Notes: a model not told the origin generated them from the sequence alone. A stretch of 64,000 nucleotides of DNA from Amycolatopsis taiwanensis DSM 45107 (GCF_000519205.1 NZ_JAFB01000023.1:62001-126000); one strand, 5' to 3'; shown: positions 36,180 through 45,451, counted from the first letter of the stretch. Translations and numbers: made by a program.

Positions 36180-38435
36180 ATGATCTTGAATGACGAAGAG
36201 CTCGAACGTGCGCTCGCCGAGCTGAGGAACCCGACCGGGACGGACGCCTTCCTGCGCGCGTTCAGCACCCTGCTGCACAGCGACAACACGGCCGCCGTAG
36301 GCATGGCCCTGGACTACTACCGGCACGCTGAGGCGCTCACCCGGTTCGGCGGCAGGAACCCGCTCGAATCGTTCGCCAACGAGGTGCTCATCGTCGCGCG
36401 AGATCTGCTCCGCCGCCCCCCGGCGCCTGGAGACGAGGACACCAAGCCGGGCGCCGACCACGCGAGTGCCCTGAACGTGATGACGAACCCCGCCGAGGCC
36501 GAGGCCGAGGACGCGGACCTGATCGCCGACGCCATCGAAGGCGCCACGGACGTGAATGTGCGATCGGCGGGTTTCCGCGCTGCCGCCGCCGCGCTGACGG
36601 CTGGATCCGGGCCGAACCCTCGACTGCTGGCGGTGATCAGCGCCATGGTCTTCGACGAGACCCTCGATGTGGCCGAGCGGAGAGAGGCGCTGTCTGCTGT
36701 GGACATGATCGACACCCCGGAGGTCGACGACCTGCTCGTTCGCGCGAGCGAGTCGAGCGAACTCGATCTTCAGATCGGCGCCGCGCTCCAACTCTCGATG
36801 CCAATCCGGCTCCGGACCCACCGCGAGCAGGTCGAGCGTCTCGCAGCGTCCTGGCCAACGGACATGGGAGGTTACGCGAGCATCGTGCGCGAGCAGCTTG
36901 CGGGCTTCCACAGCATCTACTGGACCGGCGTCGAGCCGGACGACCCAAAACTGCGGAAAGCTCATTGGGAACTGATGTTCCCAACCAGCGATGAGACGTG
37001 CCTCCAAGCCTTCCTCACGCTTCTGCGCAGCGATGACATGGTCGCGGTGGGGGTCGCGCTCGATCATTACGAACACTGGGAAGGGCTTCGCCGGGTCCTC
37101 GACGACGAGACGTCTGCCGAGCGCTACCTCCCCGAGGTGTTGGACCGCGCCCGCGAGGTGCTACGGCAACCACCCTCTCCCCCCGAGCTGAGCCCGAATC
37201 GGGGAGCGGGCGCCAACCATCTGAGCGCGCTGAACATGATCGGAGCGCGCCACGCCGAGCCGTCCGACGCGGACCTGGTGCTGGACGTCCTCGAACAAGC
37301 GGCCACGGATGAGGTCCGCCACGAGGCGGTCTCACTGGCGTACGGGGTGCTCGACGAGGCGGAGGTGAAGGACCAACGGGTCGTCGACGCGTTGAGCGAC
37401 CTGCTGTTCGACCCGTCCATCCGTTTCAACTTGGCGAAGGAAAAGGCGATCCGCGTCCTGGCCGATGCGCTCGGGCCGGAAGCGGACGGACTGCTGCTAC
37501 GGCTGGTGCGCGGCGACGATGCGAAAGCCCAGGCGCATGCGGCCTGGTACCTGGTCAGATCGGGACGCCTCGACAAGTATCGCGACCTCCTTGTGGAGGT
37601 GGCCGAGAGCTGGGGAGACTGCCCGCCCGCGCACCCTCATGGCCATGAGGTCATCGAGCGGCTCCTCGGCAAGCTGCACAGCTGGTACTGGCAAGGGCGC
37701 CGTCTCGCGGACCCAGACCTCTACCGCGCCCACCGGGAACTGCGGGCCCCCACCTCGGACGAGGCGTACCACCGTGCGCTTCGCGCATTGCTCGACAGCG
37801 GGGACCAGGTGGCCGTGGGGATCGCACTGGACCACTGGTGGCACCCGGAAGGGCTCGAGAAGCAACTCGGTGTCCAGGCCCGGGACGCTGAGGCGTCACT
37901 CGTCCTCAACCGCGTCCTTGAGACGCTGCGGGACCCTCCGACACCGGCCGAACTCAGTCCCGAAACCGGAGTTGGCGCCAACCATCTGAGCGCGTTGCAG
38001 GCCCTGTGTGTTTCGGGGGCGGACGAGGCGCCGCCTCTTGCGGATGTCCTGGAAAGTGCCGCGAACGACAGCATTCGCTGTTGCGCTCTGGACGCGGTGA
38101 AATCGGTGTTCGACAACTCCGAGGAAGCCGACCCGCGGCTTGTCGAGGCGCTCGGGACCGTCGCACGCGACACCGCCGTTCCGCTCAGTGACCGGCTTAC
38201 CGCCATCGACGCCTTGGACAGATCTCCGGGCTTCAACTCGGTCGGCGCGTTGGTGCGCGCGACGGGCTGTCCCGAGGTGGAGATCCAGGCCGCGGCGGCC
38301 TGGGGCCTGATGTACGAAGAGGTGATCGACGAACATCGCGGCCAGATCGAGCGGCTGAACGCGAACTGGCCCGTGGACGACGTCCCATGGGAGGTCCGGC
38401 GGGTTCGTGACCTGCTCGAGGCCACTACGGAGTGA
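36180..38435 (+). CDS. Triple-repeat HEAT-like protein of unknown function
   Basis: A 751-residue soluble, acidic, helix-rich protein made of three diverged copies of a unit of about 255 residues, starting near residues 5, 257 and 514. Each begins with a stretch like LRNPTGTDAFLRAFSTLL (copies: LMFPTSDETCLQAFLTLL and LRAPTSDEAYHRALRALL), then AVGMALDYY / AVGVALDHY / AVGIALDHW, then SALN or SALQ, and ends with a segment like QVERLAASWP / QIERLNANWP. Within each unit the helices have the spacing of HEAT/armadillo repeats. I do not recognise a named family. ATG at 36180 has GGAG only 3 bases upstream; TTG at 36186 would have better spacing. Probably a scaffold for protein binding. Confidence 0.85.
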   Translation: MILNDEELERALAELRNPTGTDAFLRAFSTLLHSDNTAAVGMALDYYRHAEALTRFGGRNPLESFANEVLIVARDLLRRPPAPGDEDTKPGADHASALNVMTNPAEAEAEDADLIADAIEGATDVNVRSAGFRAAAAALTAGSGPNPRLLAVISAMVFDETLDVAERREALSAVDMIDTPEVDDLLVRASESSELDLQIGAALQLSMPIRLRTHREQVERLAASWPTDMGGYASIVREQLAGFHSIYWTGVEPDDPKLRKAHWELMFPTSDETCLQAFLTLLRSDDMVAVGVALDHYEHWEGLRRVLDDETSAERYLPEVLDRAREVLRQPPSPPELSPNRGAGANHLSALNMIGARHAEPSDADLVLDVLEQAATDEVRHEAVSLAYGVLDEAEVKDQRVVDALSDLLFDPSIRFNLAKEKAIRVLADALGPEADGLLLRLVRGDDAKAQAHAAWYLVRSGRLDKYRDLLVEVAESWGDCPPAHPHGHEVIERLLGKLHSWYWQGRRLADPDLYRAHRELRAPTSDEAYHRALRALLDSGDQVAVGIALDHWWHPEGLEKQLGVQARDAEASLVLNRVLETLRDPPTPAELSPETGVGANHLSALQALCVSGADEAPPLADVLESAANDSIRCCALDAVKSVFDNSEEADPRLVEALGTVARDTAVPLSDRLTAIDALDRSPGFNSVGALVRATGCPEVEIQAAAAWGLMYEEVIDEHRGQIERLNANWPVDDVPWEVRRVRDLLEATTE

Positions 38436-38445
38436 CGCGGGCGGC

Positions 38446-39519
38446 TCAGGCGGGCTGCAGGAAGCGGGCGATGGACGCCTTTTCCATGGCAATTCCCGGC
38501 TCGATCCGAGGTGGAACAGGCTCGAAGGCATCCACCTGGATAGAGCGCCTGCCGGAGCCACGGCGCCAGGTGGCGATGGCCATGCCGTCGGCGACGACGG
38601 TTGGTCGGATGACGCCGCCTCCCGGCCAGACGCGGGCCTCGTGGGGAGCGGGAACGGACAGCTCGCGGGTGCGGTAGCCGACCAGGTAGTTGTCGTAGGC
38701 GGGCAGCATGCGAACGTCTGGGGCCTCCGATGTGTCCGCGAGTTTCTCCGTCTGCCCAGCGAGCAGAGTCAGCGCGCCGTACTCGGTGATCACGCCGGAT
38801 TCGCCGAGCATTTTCCAGGCCCGGCGAGCCCAGGTGACCGGCAGCCCGGACCACGCGGCGAAATCTTCCAGGGCGGCGGGGGCGTGCGCGGCCAGATAGC
38901 GGCGGGCCAGCTCGGCGAGGGCGGCGTCTCCCGCACAGCGGGCGTCGTCGGCCGACGGCAGCCAGTCGTCGAGCAGCACATAGGTGGCCTCACCGCGGCG
39001 TTGCGGGCCGAAACAGAGGATGCCGGTGAGTGCGGCGTGCCGGATCAGGTGGAAAGGCGCCTGTCCCTCGGGCGGGACATCGAGGGTGGCGAGGTGCTCG
39101 GTCAGCTCGGGCCGGGTGAGTGGGCCGTGCGTAGTGAGGACGTGTCGCAGGAGGTGGTCAGCCCGCTGGCGCAGCTCGTCGGTCAGGCCCAACTGCTGGT
39201 AGCGGCGGCTGGTCGTGGCGAGGGTCCTGGGGGCGAGCAGCCGCAGGACCCAGCGGGCGTCGTCGCTGGGGACGGTATGCAGGGTCCCGCGCAGGTACCA
39301 GCCGCGGACGATGCTCCGCTCTTTCTCGTATGCCATGCGGATGTCAGGCGTGGTGATGTCCCGCCCGCGAACCCGGATGCCCAGGTCAGCGGCCGTGGCG
39401 TCCTGGGCCTGGATGGCGAAGACCCGTCGGACGACCGCTTCGGCGGAGGACTCCCGCACTCCGCCCACCAGGGCCTGAGCGTGGGCCCGCAGCCTGCGGA
39501 CGCTCTCGTGAGCAAGCAC
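38446..39519 (-). CDS. Winged-helix DNA-binding protein (AlkZ/YcaQ-related, HTH_42)
   Basis: About 357 residues. The early motif FAIQAQDA resembles the QxQ-type catalytic motif of AlkZ-like DNA glycosylases, RSIVRGWYLRGTLHTVPSDD is the signature of the winged-helix (DUF1006/HTH_42) family, and the C-terminal part has LLPAYDNYLVGYR. Members unhook DNA crosslinks in antibiotic producers (AlkZ), but many are uncharacterised. The reading frame is open to a TTG at 39540 without a ribosome site; GTG at 39519 has AAAGG 9 bases upstream and is preferred. It converges with the triple-repeat gene, 10 bp apart. Confidence 0.82.
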   Translation of the reverse strand: MLAHESVRRLRAHAQALVGGVRESSAEAVVRRVFAIQAQDATAADLGIRVRGRDITTPDIRMAYEKERSIVRGWYLRGTLHTVPSDDARWVLRLLAPRTLATTSRRYQQLGLTDELRQRADHLLRHVLTTHGPLTRPELTEHLATLDVPPEGQAPFHLIRHAALTGILCFGPQRRGEATYVLLDDWLPSADDARCAGDAALAELARRYLAAHAPAALEDFAAWSGLPVTWARRAWKMLGESGVITEYGALTLLAGQTEKLADTSEAPDVRMLPAYDNYLVGYRTRELSVPAPHEARVWPGGGVIRPTVVADGMAIATWRRGSGRRSIQVDAFEPVPPRIEPGIAMEKASIARFLQPA

Positions 39520-39568
39520 CGGGATATGCCTTTCGTCCAAAGTGGTCTGGAGGCGGCCGCATCGACGA

Positions 39569-40447
39569 TCAGGTCGTCTTCAGGGTGCCTGCCCGGGTGT
39601 CGAGGACCGCCTCGGCCCCGAGGGGAACGGTCAGCGCGGCCGGGCAGTGGCCGAAGGAGAGACCGCCCAGGATCGGCACGCCCAGCGGCGCGAGCCGGTC
39701 GAGCATGACCGCGCGTACGTCCGCCGGGTCGCCGCAGCTGGTGAACGAGCCCAGCGCGATTCCGCGCACCCCGTCGAACCAGCCCGAACGCAGCAACTGC
39801 GTCAGCATCCGATCCAGCCGGTAGGGGGCTTCGCCGATGTCTTCCAGGATCGCGATCGCCGCCCGCGGCGGCTGGTGCTCGGGCGTGCCGATCCCGGCGG
39901 CGAGCAGGGCGATGTTGCCGCCGGTGAGGACGCCGCGCGCGGTGCCCGGGACGAGGGGATCGCCGCCGGGCAGCACGGCTTCCGGGGTGAACAGCGCGCG
40001 CCGCAGTTGTTCGGCCGCCGCGTCGTCGAAGAACGTGCCGGCCGGCATCGGGGAGAACAACGTCGGCAGCCCGAGATGTGCCGCGATCGCCTGGTGCATC
40101 GCGGTCAGGTCACTGGACCCCGCGAAGATTTTCGGGCCGGCGGCACGCAGCGCGGGGAAGTCGAGCAAGTCGAGCATCCGCTGGGTGCCGTAGCCGCCGC
40201 GGGCCGCGATCACCGCGGTGACCGACGGGTCGGTCCACGCGAGCTGGAACAGCTCGGCACGCCGGGCGTCGGTGTTGGCCAGGTACTCCCGGACCGGCCG
40301 TACGCTGTCGAAGCGCTTGACGGTCAGGCCCCAGCCGGCAAGGGTCGCCGCCGCCTTGTCCAGCGCCGATGGCGACGCCGGCCCGGCCGGCGCGACCAGG
40401 GCCACCGTGTCGCCGGGCCGGACCTGCGGCATCCGCTCTCGTTCCAT
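39569..40447 (-). CDS. LD-carboxypeptidase (peptidase family S66)
   Basis: A 292-residue serine peptidase of the LdcA/MccF family, which cleaves the L-D bond of tetrapeptides in peptidoglycan recycling or inactivates peptide antibiotics. The nucleophile is in FAGSSDLTA, the glutamate in ILEDIGEAPYRLDRML and the histidine in SFGHCPAALTVPLG. There is no signal peptide, so it acts in the cytosol. The ATG at 40447 is 3 bp from the stop of the S9 peptidase gene, so they are co-transcribed. Confidence 0.94.
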   Translation of the reverse strand: MERERMPQVRPGDTVALVAPAGPASPSALDKAAATLAGWGLTVKRFDSVRPVREYLANTDARRAELFQLAWTDPSVTAVIAARGGYGTQRMLDLLDFPALRAAGPKIFAGSSDLTAMHQAIAAHLGLPTLFSPMPAGTFFDDAAAEQLRRALFTPEAVLPGGDPLVPGTARGVLTGGNIALLAAGIGTPEHQPPRAAIAILEDIGEAPYRLDRMLTQLLRSGWFDGVRGIALGSFTSCGDPADVRAVMLDRLAPLGVPILGGLSFGHCPAALTVPLGAEAVLDTRAGTLKTT

Positions 40448-40450
40448 GTT

Positions 40451-42400
40451 TCAGTGACGCAGTTCCAGCCGCGGTACGCCCGGTGTGTCGAAACCGAAAA
40501 CCTGGCCGTAGAAGGACAATTCGGCTTCCATCGCGGCAACGATCGTCTCGGCCTTGCGGAATCCGTGCTGTTCGCCGTCGAAGGTCAGGTAGGCGTGCGG
40601 GATTCCTTTGCCCCGCAAGGCCGCGACGAACCGGTCGGCCTGGTCGGGCGGGCAGACCTGGTCGTCGAGGCCCTGCAGCAACAGCACCGGGCCGGCCAGC
40701 CGGTCGGCGTGGGCGAGCGGCGACCGGTCGACGTAGCGCTGTTTCTCCTGGGGCAGCGGGCCGATCAAGCCCTCCAGGTAACGGGATTCGAAGTCGTGAG
40801 TCTCGCCCCCGCCGCCGGTCCACGCGGCCAGGTCCAGGATCGGGTACTTGATGGTGGCCGCGGCGAAGACCCGCTCAGTGGTCATGACCGCGCCGGAGGT
40901 GAACCCGCCCGCGCTGCCACCGCGAATCGCCAGCCGCGCCGGGTCGGCGAGCCCCTCGGCGGCCAGGGCACGGGCGACCGCCACGCAGTCGCGCACGTCG
41001 ACCACGCCCCATTCCTCCCGCAGCCGCTCCCGGTACCGCCTGCCATAGCCGGTCGATCCGCCGTAGTTGACCGCCACCACACCGATCCCGCGGCTGGTGA
41101 AGAACGCGAAATCCCGGTCCGGTACGGGATATGCCCGGCCGGTCGGGCCGCCGTGGACGTGCACCAGATACGGCGGAAGCTCACCTTCCGGTGCCACGTA
41201 ACGCGGGTTGGCCGGGGGGTAGAGGTAGGCGTGGATCTCTTCACCGTCCGGGCCGGTGAAGACCCGCTTCTCCGGCACGGACAGGTACTCGGCGGGCAGG
41301 GGAGCATGCTCGTCCGCCGCGTCGAGCCGGGAAACCGTGCCGTCGCCGAGGTCCACGCGTACCACCGCGTGCTCGGTGTCCGGCCCGGCGGCAATGCCGA
41401 CCACGTCGTTGCCGGCCACCGCGAACGCCGGCGACCATGCCGTCCACTCCGTCGGCACGTCGGTGACTGTCGCCGTCTCTTCGTCCAGGACCGCGAGACG
41501 ATCGGAGTTCAGCACCGCGTAACGCCCTTCGCCCAGCGGCGCGAACCAGCGCGAACCGATCTTCCACAGCGCGCCACCGAGTTCGGCGTCGACCGGGGCG
41601 AGGTTGGTCGCCTTACCGTCGAGCGTGATCCGGTGCAGGTTCCACCAGCCGCCGGGATCGAGCAAGGCGAGCAGCGAGCCGGGGGAGTCCCATTCGAGCT
41701 GGCAGACCGAGACGCCGGAACCGCCGGCGAGTACCCGGTGCGGGCCGAAGGTGCCATCGTCGGCGACGGCGGCCACGCACAGTTCCGTTTCGTCCCAAGG
41801 CATCGCCGGATGGTTCCAGCCCAGCCACGCGGCGTGCCGGCCATCGGGGGAAAGCTGTGGCGCGGTCAGGAAATGGTGAGTCGCCGCGAGCGAACGCGGT
41901 GCACCGCCCGCGCCGGCACCCGTGGTGATCGCGACGAGATCGCGGCGGATATCGGTTCGCCGCGGGCCGGTGCTCGTTTCACGGACGGCCCAGATCTCGC
42001 CGGCGGGACCCGGCCGCAGATCGGCGAACCGGACGCCCTGCGGTGTGGACGGTTCCGGCGTGATGGCGAAAACGTCGCCCCCGGCCAGTTTCCGGGTATA
42101 TATGCGCTGATCGTTCCAGTGCGTGAAGAACAGCGAGCCGTCGCGCACCAGCCAGGGGCGGCCGCCGTATTCGTGGACGCGGTTTCGCGCGTTCCACGGC
42201 GCGGGCAGCATTTCCTCCGGCTGCCCGCCATTCCGCCGCCGTATCAGGGTGAGCCGGCCGCCTTCCTCCGGCCTGGCCTCCGCCCACCAGAGCTCGTCGC
42301 CGACGGCGTCCAGCCATTGCGCGCCGCCGCTCGCGTCCGCGACATCGGCGGCGCCCACCGGCGAATTCCAGGTTCCATAAGGTGCGGTTTCGGCCACCAC
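40451..42400 (-). CDS. S9 family prolyl oligopeptidase-like peptidase
   Basis: A 649-residue serine peptidase with an N-terminal seven-bladed propeller (about 1-390) and a C-terminal alpha/beta hydrolase domain. The nucleophile motif is GGSAGGFTSG, the acid is in LQGLDDQVCPPDQ and the histidine in DGEQHGFRK, as in acylaminoacyl peptidases/dipeptidyl peptidases. No signal peptide, so it is likely cytosolic peptide degradation. The start is GTG at 42400 or 42397. It precedes the S66 gene in the same operon. Confidence 0.93.
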   Translation of the reverse strand: MVAETAPYGTWNSPVGAADVADASGGAQWLDAVGDELWWAEARPEEGGRLTLIRRRNGGQPEEMLPAPWNARNRVHEYGGRPWLVRDGSLFFTHWNDQRIYTRKLAGGDVFAITPEPSTPQGVRFADLRPGPAGEIWAVRETSTGPRRTDIRRDLVAITTGAGAGGAPRSLAATHHFLTAPQLSPDGRHAAWLGWNHPAMPWDETELCVAAVADDGTFGPHRVLAGGSGVSVCQLEWDSPGSLLALLDPGGWWNLHRITLDGKATNLAPVDAELGGALWKIGSRWFAPLGEGRYAVLNSDRLAVLDEETATVTDVPTEWTAWSPAFAVAGNDVVGIAAGPDTEHAVVRVDLGDGTVSRLDAADEHAPLPAEYLSVPEKRVFTGPDGEEIHAYLYPPANPRYVAPEGELPPYLVHVHGGPTGRAYPVPDRDFAFFTSRGIGVVAVNYGGSTGYGRRYRERLREEWGVVDVRDCVAVARALAAEGLADPARLAIRGGSAGGFTSGAVMTTERVFAAATIKYPILDLAAWTGGGGETHDFESRYLEGLIGPLPQEKQRYVDRSPLAHADRLAGPVLLLQGLDDQVCPPDQADRFVAALRGKGIPHAYLTFDGEQHGFRKAETIVAAMEAELSFYGQVFGFDTPGVPRLELRH

Positions 42401-42551
42401 GCCACCATATCGAGGGCCGGCCCTCCGGTGGGGAAATCACCGTCATGCGGGTGCTCTGCGTCGTGGACCGGCTTCGGCCTGTGCTCAACTACACTCAATC
42501 ACAGGGCGGCGGATGCCGATCATGGAAGGGTGGCTTAGGGTCGGTGGTGCC

Positions 42552-43127
42552 ATGGCTCGCGTAATCCACGTCTTCCGTCAGCCCGACCGGTTCATCGCGG
42601 GGACCGTCGGGGAACCCGGCGACCGCACTTTCTACCTGCAGGCCTCCGAGAATGTCCGCACGATCAGCGTGACCATCGAAAAACAGCAGGTGGCGGTGCT
42701 CGCCGAGCGTCTGGGCTCGCTGTTGGAAGAGGTCGCCAACCGGTTCGGCGCCGACATCCCGGAGGAGGCGCCGGAGGAACTCGTCGACGTCGACCCGCTG
42801 AAGGTGCCGGTCGAGGAGGAGTTCCGGGTGGGCACCATGGGACTGGGCTGGGACGCCGAAAGCAAGGCGGTGGTCATCGAACTCCTCGCGATAACCGAAG
42901 GGGAAGTAGACGAGACCGTCGTGCTCGACGACACCGAGGAAGGCCCCGACGCCGTCCGCGTGTTCCTCACCCCCGCGGCCGCCCGCGCCTTCGCCGAACG
43001 CGCCGACCGCGTGGTCAACGCCGGCCGCAAGCCCTGCCCGCTGTGCGGAGAGCCGCTCGACCCGGCCGGTCACATCTGTCCACGCCAGAACGGTTACCGC
43101 CGTGAACTGGACGTCAGCGAAGGCTAG
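42552..43127 (+). CDS. DUF3090 family protein
   Basis: A 191-residue actinobacteria-specific protein. The start MARVIHVFRQPDRFIAGTVG, then RTFYLQASENVRTISV and the zinc-ribbon-like end CPLCGEPLDPAGHICPRQNGY identify DUF3090. Function is unknown. Usually it follows the MSMEG_4193-type phosphomutase and precedes SCO1664. Here only SCO1664 is adjacent (6-bp gap), while the phosphomutase is at 9192. Confidence 0.95.
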   Translation: MARVIHVFRQPDRFIAGTVGEPGDRTFYLQASENVRTISVTIEKQQVAVLAERLGSLLEEVANRFGADIPEEAPEELVDVDPLKVPVEEEFRVGTMGLGWDAESKAVVIELLAITEGEVDETVVLDDTEEGPDAVRVFLTPAAARAFAERADRVVNAGRKPCPLCGEPLDPAGHICPRQNGYRRELDVSEG

Positions 43128-43133
43128 GCGGAG

Positions 43134-43928
43134 GTGACCAGCCCGACCGACCCGGCGGCCAAAGAACTCATCACGCACGGCAGGCTCGAAGTCGAAGGCC
43201 GTCTGGTGGACGCCTCCAATGTCACGCTCTACTGCGCTGTCGAACTGGACGGCATGGCCGGGCACGTGGTGTACAAACCGGTTTCGGGAGAGCGCCCGTT
43301 GTGGGACTTCCCCGACGGCACCCTGGCCGGCCGCGAGGTGGCGACCGCGATGTTGGCGGAGGCCTCGGGAATCGGGTGCATCCCGCCGACCGTCCTGCGT
43401 GACGGGCCGTACGGCACCGGCATGGTGCAACTGTGGATCGACACCGCGGACGAGGACCTCGTCGACGTCTGCCCGCCCACCCAGGTACCGGAGGGCTGGC
43501 GGGTCGTGCTGCGCGCACAGGACCGGCTCGGCGACCCCGCGGTCCTCACCCACGCCGACCACCCGGGCATCCGGGACCTGGCGATCCTGGACATCATCGC
43601 CAACAACACCGACCGCAAGGGCGGCCACGTGCTGCCCGGCACCGACGGCCGCGTCTACGGCGTCGACCACGGAGTGTGCCTGCACGCCGAACCGAAGCTG
43701 CGCACCGTGCTGTGGGGGTGGGTCGGCGAACCCCTACCGGGCGAGGCGCTGGAGAAGTTGCGTGCCCTGCCGGAAAGGCTCTACGGCAGCCTGGGCGACG
43801 AACTGTCCGACCATCTCACCGCGGTGGAGATAGTCGCCGTCGCCGAGCGCGCCGAAAAGCTGGTGTCCACCGGCGTTTTCCCCGAACCCGGCAGCGACTG
43901 GCGCGCGATTCCCTGGCCGCTGTTCTAG
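43134..43928 (+). CDS. SCO1664 family protein (PI3/4-kinase-like)
   Basis: A 264-residue protein of the actinobacterial SCO1664 family. Motifs: GRLEVEGRLVDASNVTLYC, VVYKPVSGERPLWDFPDG (lysine of a kinase-like nucleotide site), AILDIIANNTDRKGGHVL and VYGVDHGVCLH, which resemble the catalytic NxDRxxxN and D(H/F)G motifs of PI3/4-type kinases. The activity is untested. GTG at 43134 follows GGAG. The stop overlaps a FAD-monooxygenase fragment by 4 bases on the other strand. Confidence 0.9.
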   Translation: MTSPTDPAAKELITHGRLEVEGRLVDASNVTLYCAVELDGMAGHVVYKPVSGERPLWDFPDGTLAGREVATAMLAEASGIGCIPPTVLRDGPYGTGMVQLWIDTADEDLVDVCPPTQVPEGWRVVLRAQDRLGDPAVLTHADHPGIRDLAILDIIANNTDRKGGHVLPGTDGRVYGVDHGVCLHAEPKLRTVLWGWVGEPLPGEALEKLRALPERLYGSLGDELSDHLTAVEIVAVAERAEKLVSTGVFPEPGSDWRAIPWPLF

Positions 43929-44074
43929 CACCGGCGCGCGCCGAACCAGGTGGTCAGCGCGTCGCGAAGAGATGCGGTGTCCGGTTCATCCTCGGCTGCC
44001 CAGACGAGGTAGCCGTCGGGACGGATCAGACACGCGGCCGGCACCGCGATCTCGCCGACCATCGGCACGTTCAT
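43925..44074 (-). pseudogene. Displaced C-terminal segment of the FAD monooxygenase (49 codons)
   Basis: From an ATG at 44074 (overlapping the TGA of the main gene as ATGA) a 49-codon frame reads VPMVGEIAVPAACLIRPDGY followed by LVWAAEDEP and a helical end. This is exactly the last part of the C-terminal thioredoxin-like domain of aromatic-ring monooxygenases. In relatives it is continuous with the DVVAARC segment in which the main gene ends. A one-base indel near 44071-44090 splits them. It might still be made by coupled re-initiation. Confidence 0.75.
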
Positions 44075-45411
44075 TGCTCGTCAGGGCAGCGAGCGGCAAC
44101 GACGTCGACGCGGTCGTCCCAGCCGGTCAGCGCGGCGGCCGACTCGGGATGGTCGCCGAGGTGGAGCAGGACCGGGCGGCCGCCGTGCAGCAGCGAGTAC
44201 AGGCGGACCTCGCCCGCCGAGGTTTTCAGGTCGAGATCGGGCATGCGGCGGCCGAGCAGTGGGTGGCCGTCAGCGACCGGGTACCGGATGTCCAGGGCAC
44301 TGATCATGCCGCCCAGATACCCGTTGACCTCGTCGAAGTCGATTAGTTCCCGGACGAGGTCACGCAGCGCCTCGGTATGCGCACCGGGGTGGCCGAGGAC
44401 GGTTTGCGCCCTGGTGTTGTGCAGGACCCGCTCCGCGACGGGGTACCGCTCGGCGTGATAGCTGTCCAGCAGGCTTTCCGGTGCGTGGCCGCCGGCCACC
44501 ATGGCCAGCTTCCAACCGAGGTTCATGGCGTCCTGCACGCCCAGGTTCAGGCCCTGCCCACCGGCGGGAAAGTGGATGTGGGCCGCGTCGCCGGCCAGCA
44601 GGACGCGGCCGTGGCGGTACCGCTCGGCCTGGCGTGCCGCGTCGCTGTACCGGGAAACCCAGCGAGGGCTGTGCATCCCGTAGTCGGTGCCGGCGATGCG
44701 GATGAGCGCCCGCCGCAGGTCCTCCACATCGACCGGGGCATCGCGGTCGGCGACGTGGTCGTACTCGTTGGTCATCACCCGATACCAGCAGGGTTCGAAA
44801 TCGAGCACGGAGAAGTCGCCGTGTTCACGGCGCTTCTGGAACACCGGTTCGGCGGGTGGCTCGGCCAGTTCGACGTCACCGAGCAGCGCCGTCATCGTCG
44901 CCGGAGTGCCCGGGAAGCCGATACCCGCCAGTTTGCGCACCGAGCTACGCCCACCGTCGCACCCGACCAGGTAGTCCGCGGCGAGCCGTTCGGTGCCATC
45001 CGGCGTCCGCACGGTCACCACGACGCCACCGGCGTCCTGGTGCACGTCGGTCACCTCGGTCGACCACCGCACCCGCACCCCCAGTTCGGCGGCGCGCTCT
45101 TCCAGCAACCGCTCGACGGCGGCCTGCATTATGGCCAGTGTGTAGGGATAGCGAGTGGCGAACCCGCTGAAGTCCAGGAACAGACCCGAGAAATGCCCGG
45201 CCTGGATCGGCCTGCCCGCCGCCAGGAACTCCGCCATCAGGCCGCGCTGATCCAGCACCTCCATCGTGCGCGGGTGGATGCCGCCCGCACGGGACTCCCC
45301 GGCCCGGCCGGCAAGCCGGTCCACCAACACCACTTCGATCCCGGCCAGGCGCAACTCACCGGCGAGCATCAAACCGACCGGTCCGGCACCCGCGATCGCC
45401 ACCGTCGCCAT
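44071..45411 (-). CDS. FAD-dependent aromatic monooxygenase (C-terminus frameshifted)
   Basis: A 446-residue flavoprotein hydroxylase. The FAD dinucleotide motif is GAGPVGLMLAGEL (about 6-18), then SRAGGIHPRTMEVLDQRG, the DG motif DYLVGCDGGRSSVRKLAG and the third FAD motif VLLAGDAAHIHFPAGGQGLN. This arrangement is shared by the RdmE/PgaE/rifampicin monooxygenase group that hydroxylates polyketides or antibiotics. The thioredoxin-like C-terminal domain is cut short by a frameshift (remainder at 43925-44074). ATG at 45411 follows AAGGAG by 9 bases. A divergent TetR gene probably controls it. Confidence 0.88.
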   Translation of the reverse strand: MATVAIAGAGPVGLMLAGELRLAGIEVVLVDRLAGRAGESRAGGIHPRTMEVLDQRGLMAEFLAAGRPIQAGHFSGLFLDFSGFATRYPYTLAIMQAAVERLLEERAAELGVRVRWSTEVTDVHQDAGGVVVTVRTPDGTERLAADYLVGCDGGRSSVRKLAGIGFPGTPATMTALLGDVELAEPPAEPVFQKRREHGDFSVLDFEPCWYRVMTNEYDHVADRDAPVDVEDLRRALIRIAGTDYGMHSPRWVSRYSDAARQAERYRHGRVLLAGDAAHIHFPAGGQGLNLGVQDAMNLGWKLAMVAGGHAPESLLDSYHAERYPVAERVLHNTRAQTVLGHPGAHTEALRDLVRELIDFDEVNGYLGGMISALDIRYPVADGHPLLGRRMPDLDLKTSAGEVRLYSLLHGGRPVLLHLGDHPESAAALTGWDDRVDVVAARCPDEQ

Positions 45412-45430
45412 CGTCACCATCTCCTTAATG

Positions 45431-45451
45431 ACGTTCAATATTATCGAACGT
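45431..45451. promoter_or_regulatory. Probable TetR operator between monooxygenase and regulator genes
   Basis: ACGTTC (45431-45436) and GAACGT (45446-45451) are inverted arms around an AT-rich 9-base centre. They lie in the 77-bp gap between the two divergent starts. A second related half-site (ATCGAA, ending at 45469) follows. This fits a class of TetR operators, though binding is not shown. Confidence 0.6.

Noticed and set aside
39542-42538. Very long plus-strand open frame (998 codons)
   Set aside because: It is the mirror of the S66 and S9 peptidase genes on the minus strand, has no family features and is a by-product of high GC.
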